This document shows positions 44,071 through 55,065 of a stretch of 64,000 nucleotides of DNA, in pieces. This DNA comes from Agriotes lineatus (lineage: Eukaryota; Arthropoda; Insecta; Coleoptera; Elateridae). Location: assembly GCA_940337035.1 (NCBI GenBank), contig CALNHX010003320.1:1-64000 (forward strand), read 5' to 3'. The notes under the pieces were generated by a model that saw only the letters and a list, made by a program, of their open reading frames with translations, ran no database searches and had not been told where the DNA came from. The first letter of the stretch is position 1; every line of letters begins with the position of its first letter. Both the position numbers and the translations under genes were made by a program.

Positions 44071-44335
44071 TATTTTTAGATATTTGAAATCAGCACTAAA
44101 AGTGCTTTATAATAGCATTCTTAAATTTAAATTTAGGAACTTATTATTTTTCAAAATAAAAAAAAAATTTTAGTCAAAGTAGGCCATGAATTACGCAAAA
44201 TCAATAGCAATCCAACAAGAAATGCAACACAAACTCCAATTGACTCTAAAAATTCCTCATGACCGAATTATAGCACCAAACGTACTAAAACAATTGATAA
44301 CTATGTTTTTTAAATGGAACAATATGAGTTGTTAA

Positions 44336-44600
44336 AGCAAAGAGCGTTGTATGACCGATTATATGTAATTTAGCAAAGAGCGTTGTATGACCGATAATAT
44401 GTAATTTAGCAAAGAGCGTCATATGTGCCATTGCCTATATAGCACAAAGACGTGCTGCGCAGCAAAACAAAGATCGTTGTATGACCTATAATATGTAATT
44501 TTGCCTTCCCAAGAGCGTCATATGTGCTGTAGTACATATTCAATATATCTATAATAGGCCATGCGGCGAACCGATTCGTGCTGCGCAGCAAAAAAAGTAG
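44336..44600 (+). repeat. Tandem repeats around AGCAAAGAGCGTTGTATGAC, with TGCTGCGCAGCA palindromes
   Basis: AGCAAAGAGCGTTGTATGAC begins units near 44336 and 44373 (37-bp period), with diverged units at ~44409 and ~44466. The 12-bp palindrome TGCTGCGCAGCA occurs twice (~44452 and ~44580), marking a larger ~128-bp duplication. Confidence 0.75.
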
Positions 44601-44624
44601 TCGAGACAATGATTACGTTATTAG

Positions 44625-44944
44625 CTGACCCGGCAAACGCTGTTCTGCCCAAAAATAATATTGGTCTGTGACCGCCACTATAGAGTTTTAATTTTATGTT
44701 ATGTCTACCGTCTTTGACTTAAAAATAAATGCCATTTTCGCAATCAACGTCCCAAAAAACATCAATAACGACACCCATAACGATTTTTAGGCTTATTTAC
44801 CCCATTGCATCCTCTAAGAGGTTGCTTTTCAGAAAATCACGAAATACGTGTTTGATTATTTGTTTTTAGGAGTACTCGTACTAAGTATCATGTCGAAACG
44901 TCTATTTAATATTATTTTTCCGTACAAAATTGGAACCCGCATTT
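44625..44944 (+). repeat. Dispersed element with CCGGCAAACGCTGTTCTG start, copy 1
   Basis: Matches 51523-51850 closely (AAATAAATGCCATTTTCGCA, ATAACGACACCCATAACGAT, GTCGAAACGTCTATTTAATA). It ends at the point where a LINE fragment begins. No coding frame. Confidence 0.8.
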
Positions 44945-45514
44945 TAAAGTCAATATTAAGTACATCGATTCCTTTAGATTTACTTTTAATCGAGTTTATA
45001 ATTCCGACAATATCCGCAATATTAACACTGAGTTCATTTAGTTTGTGGTTTTTATAAAAATCTAATACATTATTGTTATCATTGTTGACGTTTGGTACAT
45101 TATTTATGAAAAAATTATTAATGAATCGGGTGTACTTAAATGTTCTGGTATGGTATTGTTGCTTTTAATATTGTTCACACACAAAGATTTAATTTCCCTC
45201 CATATGGATTTAGTATCATAGCCATCAAATACAAAGTTAAAATACGCTTTTTTCTCCTTTGTAGCTAAAGTCACAGAATTTCGTATCGATTTGCAATATT
45301 TCCAATGCGCTAATGATTTGGAATGTTTATACCTATTATATGCCTTATTTTTTAAGTTTATTAGAAGCTTGATAGTCTCTGTTATCCGTGGCTTGCATTT
45401 ATGGGTAATTTTAACTAATTTTGAACCAGAATTTGCAGAAATCACTGGAAATTGTGAAAGCATATGTTCTTGGAAAATCGGGACATTTCGGGAAAGCATT
45501 TCGTTGCGGGACAA
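44945..45514 (-). pseudogene. Non-LTR retrotransposon ORF2 fragment (linker to early RT)
   Basis: On the minus strand a 136-codon frame (45514-45104) contains HKCKPRITETIKLLINLKNK, NRYKHSKSLAHWKYCKS and FDGYDTKSIWREIKSL, the linker between endonuclease and reverse transcriptase of jockey/CR1-like elements. It continues with shifts to DIVGIINSIKSKSKGIDVLN near 44985, the first RT block. It is cut at both ends; the lower end abuts another repeat at 44944. The lesions and truncation make it inactive. It is not the same copy or strand as the 30-34 kb LINE. Confidence 0.7.
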
Positions 45515-45529
45515 CTAGTTCCAAATCGG

Positions 45530-46075
45530 TAAAATCACGAAGGTATAATTAAACCAATTAATAATATAATATTAATATAAAGAAAACTAATACCTACGAC
45601 TTGGTACAAAGAAATACGATATAAAATAACACGGCGACCTTGGGACTTTTGTGCAAGAACGGAATGCCATCCGACGTGACGTATATATAAACAGTGACCC
45701 AACAACAGGATGCAAATTCCGCTGCATTTGCTGGTCTATCTTTAATTTCTTTGTGTGTGTTAAGCCTTAATTTTAAATGTAAAATTGTTAGTAGCACACA
45801 TTTTCCAATATGAAAAGACCACTTGTCGTTAGACTTCAAAACATTTATATTCTTAGATGTTTACTTAATATCGCAAATTACAGGCTCTTAGAGAAAGATA
45901 TTTCTTTATATTTGGCAGGTTTTAAAAAATATATATCATTATCAGGGGAAGCTAAAGCTGTTAATATAACTAATACGTCTATATTCTCTGAGACTATAAC
46001 TAAACCTGTCTCTATCCAATCGAATATCAGGTGCAGTTTTCGTCTTGAGCCATCGGGATTTATTCGATGTTTCTG
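45530..46075. other. Sequence with a TATA-like site and an 88-codon frame, unsupported
   Basis: GTATATATAAACAGTG at ~45681 resembles a TATA box; an ATG at 45810 opens 88 codons on the plus strand (LVVRLQNIYILRCLLNI, then EPSGFIRCF). No family resemblance, and the minus strand is equally open nearby, so I do not call a gene. Confidence 0.25.
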
Positions 46076-47210
46076 ATGATCGACAAAAACAATTGCTTTT
46101 TTTCGTAATTACGTACAATAAAATTAATATAACTAGTTAAAATTGCACCATACTGTTGAACAAGTTGCCATTTGTTTTTATGTAATAACATTCCTCCTTC
46201 GGTCACAACTAGCAAATCGTTTAATTCAGTAATATATATTGGTAATTGTACAAAGAGGTCGTAGAAAATACATTTTTAGGCGTTCGAATTTATATGTTAT
46301 AGTTAAATGTATTTAATCTATTTAACTTTTAGTTAATATAATGTTTATTAAATAATAATAATATTCGTACAGAATAAAAATTAACCTCTTAATGCTATAT
46401 TTATAATAAGCGTGTCCAAAACCCCTAGATATGAGGCAACACGCAAAATTCAAAAATGAAGCTATTTTGCCACCTTAAAGACGTTATTTTCCATTTTTGA
46501 TAAATTTTAACACAAAATTTGAGATCAGCGACCCAAAAAAACCCTGTATACGAAATAAAAACCGAATGAATGTTATCAAGTGTCAGGCAATTGTTTAAAT
46601 AAATAAAAGAGTAATTTTTTTAATTAAGACTGTATTAAAAAACACTTACTTGTTAATAACAATTGAAAAAATAAAAAGCACACCTTCTCACCCGTGGGGA
46701 ACTTTTCTATAAACTTTTCCGAAATTAAAAAAAATATATCAAAATCGGTTTTGAGTCAACGAAGTTAGAACTTTTTTTCCTTAGTAAATGGACTACAGTG
46801 CAATACGGTTGCTTATATAAAATGAGAAAATATATGTGACGGGATTTGATACGCCTCAAAACACTTTTGGTTTAATTTATTTGAAGTGACATTACGTTTT
46901 TGCTTAACTTGCTGCTGGAGGCCAATCTAAAAAAATATTACGCGATATTATTTTAATACCCATGTATGATGCCACAAAATTATTTGTCCCATTTTCTAAT
47001 TTCGAAAAACGCACCCAGTGAATTATATATAATTCACCTAGCTTTAAATTTAAAATATGGTAACATATCGAAGTTAACTTTGGTAATAAACGCCCAATCT
47101 TCGTGGAATTTTAAACAGCTGTAACCAAAAAGGCCCCGAACAACTTAAAACCGTTTGGAAACATTAAAAGTCACCCCCCGGATAGAAAAAAAATATTAAG
47201 TTTTACGTCT
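46076..47210 (-). repeat. Helitron-like unit 1: distal non-coding part
   Basis: About 1135 bp nearly identical to 47803-48944 (shared start GATGATCGACAAAAACAA, shared words ACGGGATTTGATACGCCTCA, AATTAAAAAAAATATATCAA). Contains the perfect palindrome GTGAATTATATATAATTCAC near 47020. No coding frame. Orientation is given relative to the coding stub at its other end. Confidence 0.85.
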
Positions 47211-47580
47211 AACGACCGTAAATACACATTTTGGTAAATATCTTGACTCCAGCGTTACCTACCGGGTTCATTTTTTGTATAGACATTTCTCTGTAAGTAA
47301 CCAACGTACATTCCGAATATGAGCTAAATCGGACCGTAAATACACTATTTGGTAAATATCTTGACTCCAGCGCCACCTACCGGGTTCATTTTTTGTATAG
47401 ACATTTCTCTCTACGTAACCAACGTACATTCCGAATATGAGCTAAATCGGACCGTAAATACACATTTTGGTAAATATCTTGACTCCAGCGCCACCTACCG
47501 GGTTTATTTTGTGTATAAACATTTCTCTCCACGTAACCAACGTACATTCCAAATATGAGCTAAATCGGACCATAAATACA
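47211..47580 (-). repeat. Minisatellite array 1, three 118-bp units
   Basis: Units contain TATCTTGACTCCAGCG, CCTACCGGGTT and CCGAATATGAGCTAAATCGG. Period 118 bp. Same family as the 17-unit array downstream. Confidence 0.95.
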
Positions 47581-47582
47581 AT

Positions 47583-47735
47583 TTATCGAAATATCTCGAC
47601 GACATGCTTGAGCAGTGCGTACTCGAACGGTTTCCAGTCTTTCTTCCCGTTGCTCATCGGTATCTGAAACTCGTATGCCCTTTGCTTTTGTGTTTGAAGT
47701 GTAGATCGACCAATCGCTTGTCGTTTGGGTGGCAT
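47583..47735 (-). pseudogene. 50-codon Helitron-type N-terminal stub (unit 1)
   Basis: Minus-strand ATG at 47735 opens MPPKRQAIGRSTLQTQKQRA and reads 50 codons to a TAA where the minisatellite begins. An MPPKRxxIGRS start followed by a basic, Glu/Arg-rich segment is, from memory, common at the N-terminus of arthropod Helitron replication/helicase proteins. A parallel frame in the sister stub (51003-51275) reads SDTDEQREEKLETIRVRTAQ, the kind of repeat that follows it, implying a frameshift. Everything after is missing (no Rep HUH or helicase motif), so this is a stub. Confidence 0.5.
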
Positions 47736-47740
47736 AATTG

Positions 47741-47802
47741 CTATATACGAGGATAAATTTAGTATTCCTTTTTGTATGCTAGTGTACGAAAAAATATTGT
47801 AC
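47741..47802. other. Junction between the two Helitron-like units
   Basis: 62 bp, AT-rich, unique to this junction. The two units lie head to tail. Confidence 0.6.
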
Positions 47803-48944
47803 GATGATCGACAAAAACAACAATTGCTTTTTTTCATAATTACGTACAATAAAATTAATATAACTATTTAAAATTGCACCATACTGTTGAACAAGTTGCC
47901 ATTTGTTTTTATGTAATAACATTCCTCCATCGGTCACAACTAGCAAATCGTTTAATTCAGTAATATATTTTGGTAATTGTACAAAGAGGTCGTAGAAAAT
48001 ACATTTTTAGGCGTTCGAATTTATATGTTATAGTTAAATGTATTTAATCTATTTAACTTTTAGTTAATATAATGTTTATTAAATAATAATAATATTCGTA
48101 CAGAATAAAAATTAACCTCTTAATGCTATATTTATAATAAGCGTGTCCAAAACCCCTAGATATGAGGCAACGCGCAAAATTCAAAAATGAAGCTATTTTG
48201 CCACCTTAAAGACGTTATTTTCCATTTTTGATAAATTTTAACACAAAATTTGAGATCAGCGACCCAAAAAAACCCTGTATACGAAATAAAAACCGAATGA
48301 ATGTTATCAAGTGTCAGGCAATTGTTTAAATAAATAAAAGAGTAATTTTTTTAATTAAGACTGTATTAAAAAACACTTACTTGTTAATAACAATTGAAAA
48401 AATAAAAAGCACACCTTCTCACCCGTGGGGAACTTTTCTATAAACTTTTCCGAAATTAAAAAAAATATATCAAAATCGGTTTTGAGTCAACGAAGTTAGA
48501 ACTTTTTTTCCTTAGTAAATGGACTACAGTGCAATACGGTTGCTTATATAAAATGAGAAAATATATGTGACGGGATTTGATACGCCTCAAAACACTTTTG
48601 GTTTAATTTATTTGAAGTGACATTACGTTTTTGCTTAACTTGCTGCTGGAGGCCAATCTAAAAAAATATTACGCGATATTATTTTAATACCCATGTATGA
48701 TGCCACAAAATTATTTGTCCCATTTTCTAATTTCGAAAAACGCACCCAGTGAATTATATATGATTCACCTAGCTTTAAATTTAAAATATGGTAACATATC
48801 GAAGTTAACTTTGGTAATAAACGCCCAATCTTCGTGGAATTTTAAACAGCTGTAACCAAAAAGGCCCCGAACAACTTAAAACCGTTTGGAAACATTAAAA
48901 GTCACCCCCCGGATAGAAAAAAAAAATTAAGTTTTACGTCTAAC
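47803..48944 (-). repeat. Helitron-like unit 2: distal non-coding part
   Basis: Near-identical to 46076-47210; a few substitutions, for example in the palindrome near 48753 (TATATATGATTC in place of TATATATAATTC). Confidence 0.85.
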
Positions 48945-51020
48945 GACCGTAAATACACATTTTATTAAATATCTTGACTCCAGCGCCACCTACCGGGTTC
49001 ATTTTTTGTATAGACATTTCTCTGTAAGTAACCAACGTACATTCCGAATATGAGCTAAATCGGACCGTAAATACACATTTTGGTAAATATCTTGACTCCA
49101 GCGCCACCTACCTGGTTCATTTTTTGTATATACATTTCTCTCTACGTAACCAATGTATATTCCGAATATGAGCTAAATCTGACCGTAAATACACATTTTC
49201 GTAAATATCTTGACTCCAGCGCCACCTACCTGGTTCATTTTTTGTATAAACATTTCTCTTCACGTAACCAACGTACTTTCCGAATATGAGCCAAATCGAA
49301 TCGTAAATTTGAAATACACATTTTCGTAAATATCTTGACTCCAGCGCCACCTACCGGGTTTATTTTGTGTATAAACATTTCTCTTCACGTAACCAACGTA
49401 CTTTCCGAATATGAGCCAAATCGAATCGTAAATTTGAAATACACATTTTCGTAAATATCTTGACTCCAGCGCCACCTACCGGGTTTATTTTTTGTATAAA
49501 CATTTCTGTCTACGTAACCAACGTATATTCCGAATATGAGCTAAATCTGACCGTAAATACACATTTTGGTAAATATCTTGACTCCAGCGCCACCTACCGG
49601 GTTTATTTTGTGTATAAACATTTCTCTTCACGTAACCAACGTACTTTCCGAATATGAGCCAAATCGAATCGTAAATTTGAAATACACATTTTCGTAAATA
49701 TCTTGACTCCAGCTCCACCTACCGGGTTCATTTTTTGTATAAACATTTTTCTCTACGTAACCAACGTATATTCCGAATATGAGCTAAATCTGACCGTAAA
49801 TACACATTTTCGGAAATATCTTGACTCCAGCGCCACCTACCGGGTTTATTTTTTGTATAAACATTTCTCTTCACGTAACCAACGTACATTCCGAATATGA
49901 GCCAAATCGAATCGTAAATTTGAAATACACATTTTCGTAAATATCTTGACTCCAGCGCCACCTACCGGGTTCATTTTTTGTATAAACATTTCTCTCTACG
50001 TAACCAACGTATATTCCGAATATGAGCTAAATCGGACCGTAAATACACATTTTCGTAAATATCTTGACTCCAGCGCCACCTACCGGGTTTATTTTTTGTA
50101 TAAACATTTCTCTTCACGTAACCAACGTACCTACATTCCGAATATGAGCCAAATCGAATCGTAAATTTGAAATACACATTTTCGTAAATATCTTGACTCC
50201 AGCGCCACCTACCGGGTTCATTTTTTGTATAAACATTTCTGTCTACGTAACCAACGTATATTCCGAATATGAGCTAAATCTGACCGTAAATACACATTTT
50301 CGTAAATATCTTGACTCCAGCGCCACCTACCGGGTTTATTTTGTGTATAAACATTTCTCTTCACGTAACCAACGTACTTTCCGAATATGAGCCAAATCGA
50401 ATCGTAAATTTGAAATACACATTTTCGTAAATATCTTGACTCCAGCGCCACCTACCGGGTTTATTTTTTGTATAAACATTTCTGTATACGTAACCAACGT
50501 ATATTCCGAATATGAGCTAAATCTGACCGTAAATACACATTTTGGTAAATATCTTGACTCCAGCGCCACCTACCGGGTTTATTTTGTGTATAAACATTTC
50601 TCTTCACGTAACCAACGTACTTTCCGAATATGAGCCAAATCGAATCGTAAATTTGAAATACACATTTTCGTAAATATCTTGACTCCAGCTCCACCTACCG
50701 GGTTCATTTTTTGTATAAACATTTTTCTCTACGTAACCAACGTATATTCCGAATATGAGCTAAATCTGACCGTAAATACACATTTTCGTAAATATCTTGA
50801 CTCCAGCGCCACCTACCGGGTTTATTTTTTGTATAAACATTTCTCTTCACGTAACCAACGTACATTCCGAATATGAGCCAAATCGAATCGTAAATTTGAA
50901 ATACACATTTTCGTAAATATCTTGACTCCAGCGCCACCTACCGGGTTCATTTTTTGTATAAACATTTCTCTCTACGTAACCAACGTATATTCCGAATATG
51001 AGCTAAATCGGACCGTAAAT
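48945..51020 (-). repeat. Minisatellite array 2, 17 units with 243-bp higher-order period
   Basis: Seventeen copies of the CTTGACTCCAGC-containing unit. From ~49320 on, 118-bp units alternate with 125-bp units bearing the extra GTAAATTTGAAATACAC, so the larger repeat is 243 bp (starts near 49460, 49703, 49946, 50193, 50436, 50679, 50922; one is 4 bp longer). Because 243 is a multiple of three, frames stay open on both strands; these are artefacts of the repeat, not genes. Confidence 0.95.
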
Positions 51021-51024
51021 ACAA

Positions 51025-51177
51025 TTTATCGAAATATCTCGACGACACGCTTGAGCAGTGCGTACTCGAATAGTTTCCAGTTTTTCTTCCCGTTGCTCAT
51101 CGGTATCTGAAACTCGTATGCCCTTTGCTTTTGTGTTTGAAGTGTAGATCGACCAATTGCTTGTCGTTTGGGTGGCA
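51025..51177 (-). pseudogene. 50-codon Helitron-type N-terminal stub (unit 2)
   Basis: Minus-strand ATG at 51177, again MPPKRQAIGRSTLQTQKQRA, about 50 codons to the array edge. It differs from the unit-1 stub by a few substitutions (two near 51070-51080). Same position relative to its array, which supports the view that both are copies of one internally deleted element. Confidence 0.5.
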
Positions 51178-51182
51178 TAATT

Positions 51183-51522
51183 GATTTGACAGCGAAAGTA
51201 ATGCTTTGTGACGACTATTGCAAATTCACTTGGAAAAAGCAAAGAAAGTGTATTTCCTAATTTCAAAAAACCCACCTAGTGAATTATATATAATTCACCT
51301 GGCTTTAAAATTAAGATATTTTAACTTGCGCACGAAAATGTGTTTAGTTTTTTCCTTTAATTATTGTAATAATAACCTAAACCTATTAAAACGCGGACGA
51401 AAAATCTAAATATTAATATTTTTCTTCTGAGATTAAAACTACGCAATTTTTGGTGTCTGTACAAAAAGTTCAAAATTTGGTACAATTTAAACTTGTAAAT
51501 TGGTACAATTTTTTGAGGACCT
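51183..51522. other. Flank with a partial copy of the Helitron-like distal part
   Basis: CCACCTAGTGAATTATATAT followed by AATTCACCTGGCTTTAAA (51272-51310) resembles 47005-47050. The remainder is AT-rich without a frame. Confidence 0.45.
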
Positions 51523-52573
51523 CTGGCAAACGCTGTTCTGTCCAAAAATAATTCGTCTCTGAAACCCCGTTCCACCACTATAAGGTAGAGTTTTAATTTT
51601 ATGTCATGTTCACCGCCTTGGACTTAAAAATAAATGCCATTTTCGCAATCAGCGTCCCAAAATACCTCAATAACGACACCCATAACGATTTTTAGGCTTA
51701 TTGACCCCATTTCACCCCCTAAGGGGTTGATTTTTGTAAAATCACGAAATACGGGTTTGCTTATTTGTTTTTATGAGTACTCCAACGAAGTTTCAAGTCG
51801 AAACGTCTATTTAATATTATTTTTCCTTACAAAATTGGAACCCTCATTTTACCCATTTATAGGGTGGCCAGAGCATCTGTTTTAAAGAGAACATGTTCTC
51901 TTTTTTAATACGGATCTTTTTTTATCTTTTTTTCTAATAAAATGTTCTCTTTTGTTCTCTTATTTAGTGTGAGAAGAGTTTTGCTCCATTTTGACTGTTT
52001 TCGGTTTTAAATCTTCTTATATAAAATGTTATTTTCAATTTTCTCTTATTTTTGTGAAATATGTTTTTTTTATAATTTTATTATTTTGTCATTTTATGAA
52101 TCTGATTTGTTAATTCTTCAGTTGATATTTGAGGATAGTCCAATTAAATATGCTTAATATGAGTATACTATAAAACATAAGCTTTTATATGCATATTTTA
52201 TGACGTAATGTAATAAATACAATTTTTATGGGTGGTACAGTTCATTTGTGGAGCAGTATATTTTATATATTTTACTTATACAGTATTTTATATGTGAATT
52301 TGATGTTGATTTTTATAAGAAAAAATTATTATCGCAACTGCAATGTTTTTTATTTATTGTTTTAGAAATAATTACTGTTTTTTTTTCATTTGTTTTATAA
52401 TAAAAACTTTGCGATGCCATCTTTTTGTTATTTTTTTAGCTGGTCCAAAATGTTCTCTTTTTCCAAAGAAGGCATATGGCCACCCTACCCATTTAGGGCT
52501 TGAATTTCGAAATATCCTTCCTTATTCCTTGTATGCATCATAGCTGTGCATACCCGGCGTTGCCAGGGCATAG
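51523..52573 (+). repeat. Dispersed element with CTGGCAAACGCTGTTCTG start, copy 2, split by a hAT element
   Basis: 51523-51859 matches 44625-44944. After the nested insertion it resumes at 52496 and ends near CATACCCGGCGTTGCCAGGG. The two ends (GGCAAACGC and the complement of GCGTTGCC) look like short inverted termini. No coding frame. Family not identified. Confidence 0.65.
51860..52487. mobile_element. hAT-type non-autonomous element, 628 bp, perfect 8-bp target duplication
   Basis: Terminal inverted repeats TAGGGTGGCCA/TGGCCACCCTA are perfect over 11 bp and loosely extended (both sides have AAGAGAACAT near the end). CCCATTTA is repeated exactly at 51852-51859 and 52488-52495. An 8-bp duplication with NAGGGTGNCCA-type ends is the hAT signature. 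T-rich interior without transposase. Confidence 0.85.
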
Positions 52574-53617
52574 TATTACGTAAAACTATGCGTGTATGTT
52601 TTGAAACATGACTTTTCCATCGTTTTATTTCGGTTTTTACATCCTGAAAAAAAATCGATTTTTCCTAATTTTCCGAGTTTTCCACTCCCATTTTTCTCTT
52701 CGAAAAGCCCTTCAAAAACGAAAACATTCGAAATCCCATACAAAAATACCATAGAAAATCATCTTTTTGATATTTCGAATTTTCCGACTTTTCCGGTGGA
52801 CTTCCCCAAAATTTTCTTTCATACAAACCTTGTTCTGGCAATTAGAAACACAAAAACAAAAATGAGCCAAATCTGTCACGCCTTCCTCCAGTCATGATGT
52901 AACATACATGCGACGATTGATTTTATCATAAATACGCTCATAACTCAAAACAGAAGACAATCTAAAAGTTATAATTTCAATAAAATATGTCTTATTTAAA
53001 ATAAAAATTGACGTGTCCAAGGATTTCTTTCAAAAACATTTGATAAAAGTTCTATTTGGATAGTTCCAGACTTTACACAAGCACGGTATATTATATGTAA
53101 AGCGACTTTTAAGACAAATTTTCCATTACATGTCAATCCAAAGTAAGGTCCGGCAACCATGCTGCTGACAGCCGTCTATTCCTAGAATTTTAAATGGCAA
53201 CGTCGCATTTCGTTTCCAACGTATTTGCACTGGGCATTGTTTTGTCTTGTGGGTGTAATCAGGTTATGGTCACTGGAATACGCAGACTCGTACAGATTGT
53301 TAGTGATGCGTGGCAGAAGGTAGGATTGTCTGACAAAGGTAGCATATTCTCTCTCTGGCAATTTATGCTGATTGGAGGGGTATGGGAGTCCCCGACAGCC
53401 TGACGCCAACCGTTACGACAGCTAATAAAATTGCCAGTTGTGGATTGCAATTCTGTTAAAAACATCTGTGCAAAATGCATTCCATCCTTTGTGTGCTCCA
53501 AAGAGGTTTGCCCAGTTTTGCTCATTCTTTGTGCTTAAAAACAAGGCTGCAGGTAGTTGATACTCGTGTGCTCCTTAAATTTGTGATAAAACTCTTGAAA
53601 ACTTGAAACTGTTTAAA
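52574..53617. other. Mixed sequence, no gene supported
   Basis: 52574-52900 is AT-rich with CCGAGTTTTCC/CCGACTTTTCC words, probably more of the preceding repeat family. 53140-53540 has higher GC and overlapping open frames on both strands (minus 53525-53259, 88 codons; plus 53194-53403), just upstream of the THAP gene. It could be that gene's promoter and 5' region, or an exon of another gene; not recognised. Confidence 0.35.
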
Positions 53618-54215
53618 ATGAGTGGTTTGAGAAAAAGGAAATGCTGCGTACCCGGCTGTAGCAATAAAGAAACACCAAGGTACTCACTTCCCAGCGAAAA
53701 ACGTGTGCGTGTCGTTTGGCTGCAACGTATAGGAAACCTGAAATTAAGCAATATAGAAGGTAAACGCATTTTAGGTTCCTATGTTGTATGCTAAACACAT
53801 TTTTCGGAGATGTGCATTGATAGCAATGGGAAACTGCCAACTATAAATTTGCCAGGTAAGATATCTACTGTGTTCAAAAGTTCTGAAGTGTAACTCTTAA
53901 AAACTGTTTAGGGTTTCATGAAACTTCAACAGAAGAAAACTCCTTTTGTTACCCTTTACAGGAGAAATATGAAACTCCTGAAAAAGTGAAGGGTATGTTA
54001 TCAATTCTCAGTATGTATGCATTCTGCTGATTAGTATATATTTGTAATTTATAGGGATACTAGCTCAGTTCGAAGCTTCTATACCATCTACATCAAGGGG
54101 GAATAGCGAGGAGCTAACCATCGTAAGGGAGGATGTGCCACGGCAATATCCATCTGTCAGACGACAGCTGTCTGACGTGTCTACAGAACCTGGCACAAGT
54201 GGTAAATAATAGTTA

Positions 54216-54600
54216 TTTACTATAAAGTGGGATAAGAGCATCATTAATATACGTGTGTGTAAGTTACAAACGAGTGCGTAGCACGAGTTATGTAAGCACA
54301 CAAGTATATTAATGATATGATGCATTCTCACACATAAATTTTAATTTTTTTTATCTACAACTGCCCAAAATTGAGAAAAGTGCATTAAGAGAATGTCAGA
54401 TCTGTCATTTTCAAAAATATTTTAGTAGAAAAATGTCATTCATTAACACTATTTCAGTTAGGTAATCAAATTTGAGTTACGTAATAAGTTTCATTACGTA
54501 ATGCAAATGGATCTGATTTCATTATCTAACTGAGTTAGATAATGGCGTAACTAACTCAAATGAATTTGATAATAGGTTTTTATCCAAGCAGATGTAGAAA
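54216..54600 (+). mobile_element. MITE with AGTGGGATAA ends, copy 3 (diverged)
   Basis: Starts TTTACTATAAAGTGGGATAA, carries ACAAACGAGTGCGTAGCACG at 54267 as in copies 1 and 2, and the GTCAGATCTGTCATTTTCAA block; the right end (TTTTTATCCAAGCAGATGTA) is eroded. It begins 15 bases after the exon-3 donor of the THAP gene. Confidence 0.8.
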
Positions 54601-54691
54601 AATTATTTATTGTAAAATATTTTTTTAGACCATATATGAAAGTAACATTATCGCGACAGCAGCCTAACACAGAAAGTTGACAATTTCAAAC

Positions 54692-54718
54692 ACTAGCACG
54701 ATATTATATCGTACTAGT
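54692..54718. repeat. 27-bp imperfect palindrome
   Basis: ACTAGCACGATAT and its near-complement ATATCGTACTAGT meet at one central T. It lies in the third intron of the THAP gene. Confidence 0.6.
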
Positions 54719-54748
54719 CATATCGTAACGGCACAAAGTTATTCAAAA

Positions 54749-54813
54749 CATGGCCTGCTTAATTGTGTGACAAACGTCACTTTGACGTTTGTCACACAAT
54801 TCAGCAGACCGTG
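54749..54813. mobile_element. 65-bp minimal P-like MITE: two terminal repeats head to head
   Basis: CATGGCCTGCTTAATTGTGT with ACAAACGTC is followed immediately by its complement ending AATTCAGCAGACCGTG. The ends match those of the 13492-14771 element. Flanks ATTCAAAA (54741-54748) and ATTCAAAT (54814-54821) are an 8-bp target duplication with one change. There is essentially no interior. Confidence 0.75.
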
Positions 54814-54943
54814 ATTCAAATCATCGAGACGCTTTTGCCAATTGTACCAATAATAATATAACAATCAATTTTGCAAAACCAAATAAAAACAATTCTTAAA
54901 AATTGAATTTCCTTTGAGTGGTTGTCTAAAAAATAGTGTTCAT

Positions 54944-55065
54944 AACTCGCCCGAAAGTGCAAATATCTGTGCTCGTGTTTTAGATCCACTCGGGCTTCGC
55001 TTCGCTACGCCCTCGTTTGTGTAATCAACACTCGCACGATATTTGCTACTTTCGACGCTTGTAAT
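54944..55065. repeat. Hairpin-forming inverted repeat with CpG-rich apex
   Basis: CGAAAGTGCAAATATCTGTG and the complement of CACGATATTTGCTACTTTCG are the arms; the tip is GGGCTTCGCTTCGCTACGCC. It is in THAP intron 3, ending ~35 bases before exon 4. Confidence 0.7.

Noticed and set aside
48945..51020. CRISPR-like repeat array
   Set aside because: Units are contiguous 118/125-bp tandem repeats without unique spacers, in a eukaryotic context.
49080..51110. Many 62-77-codon frames on both strands
   Set aside because: They are the minisatellite read in frames that stay open because the higher-order period is divisible by three; no promoter, start context or conserved domain.
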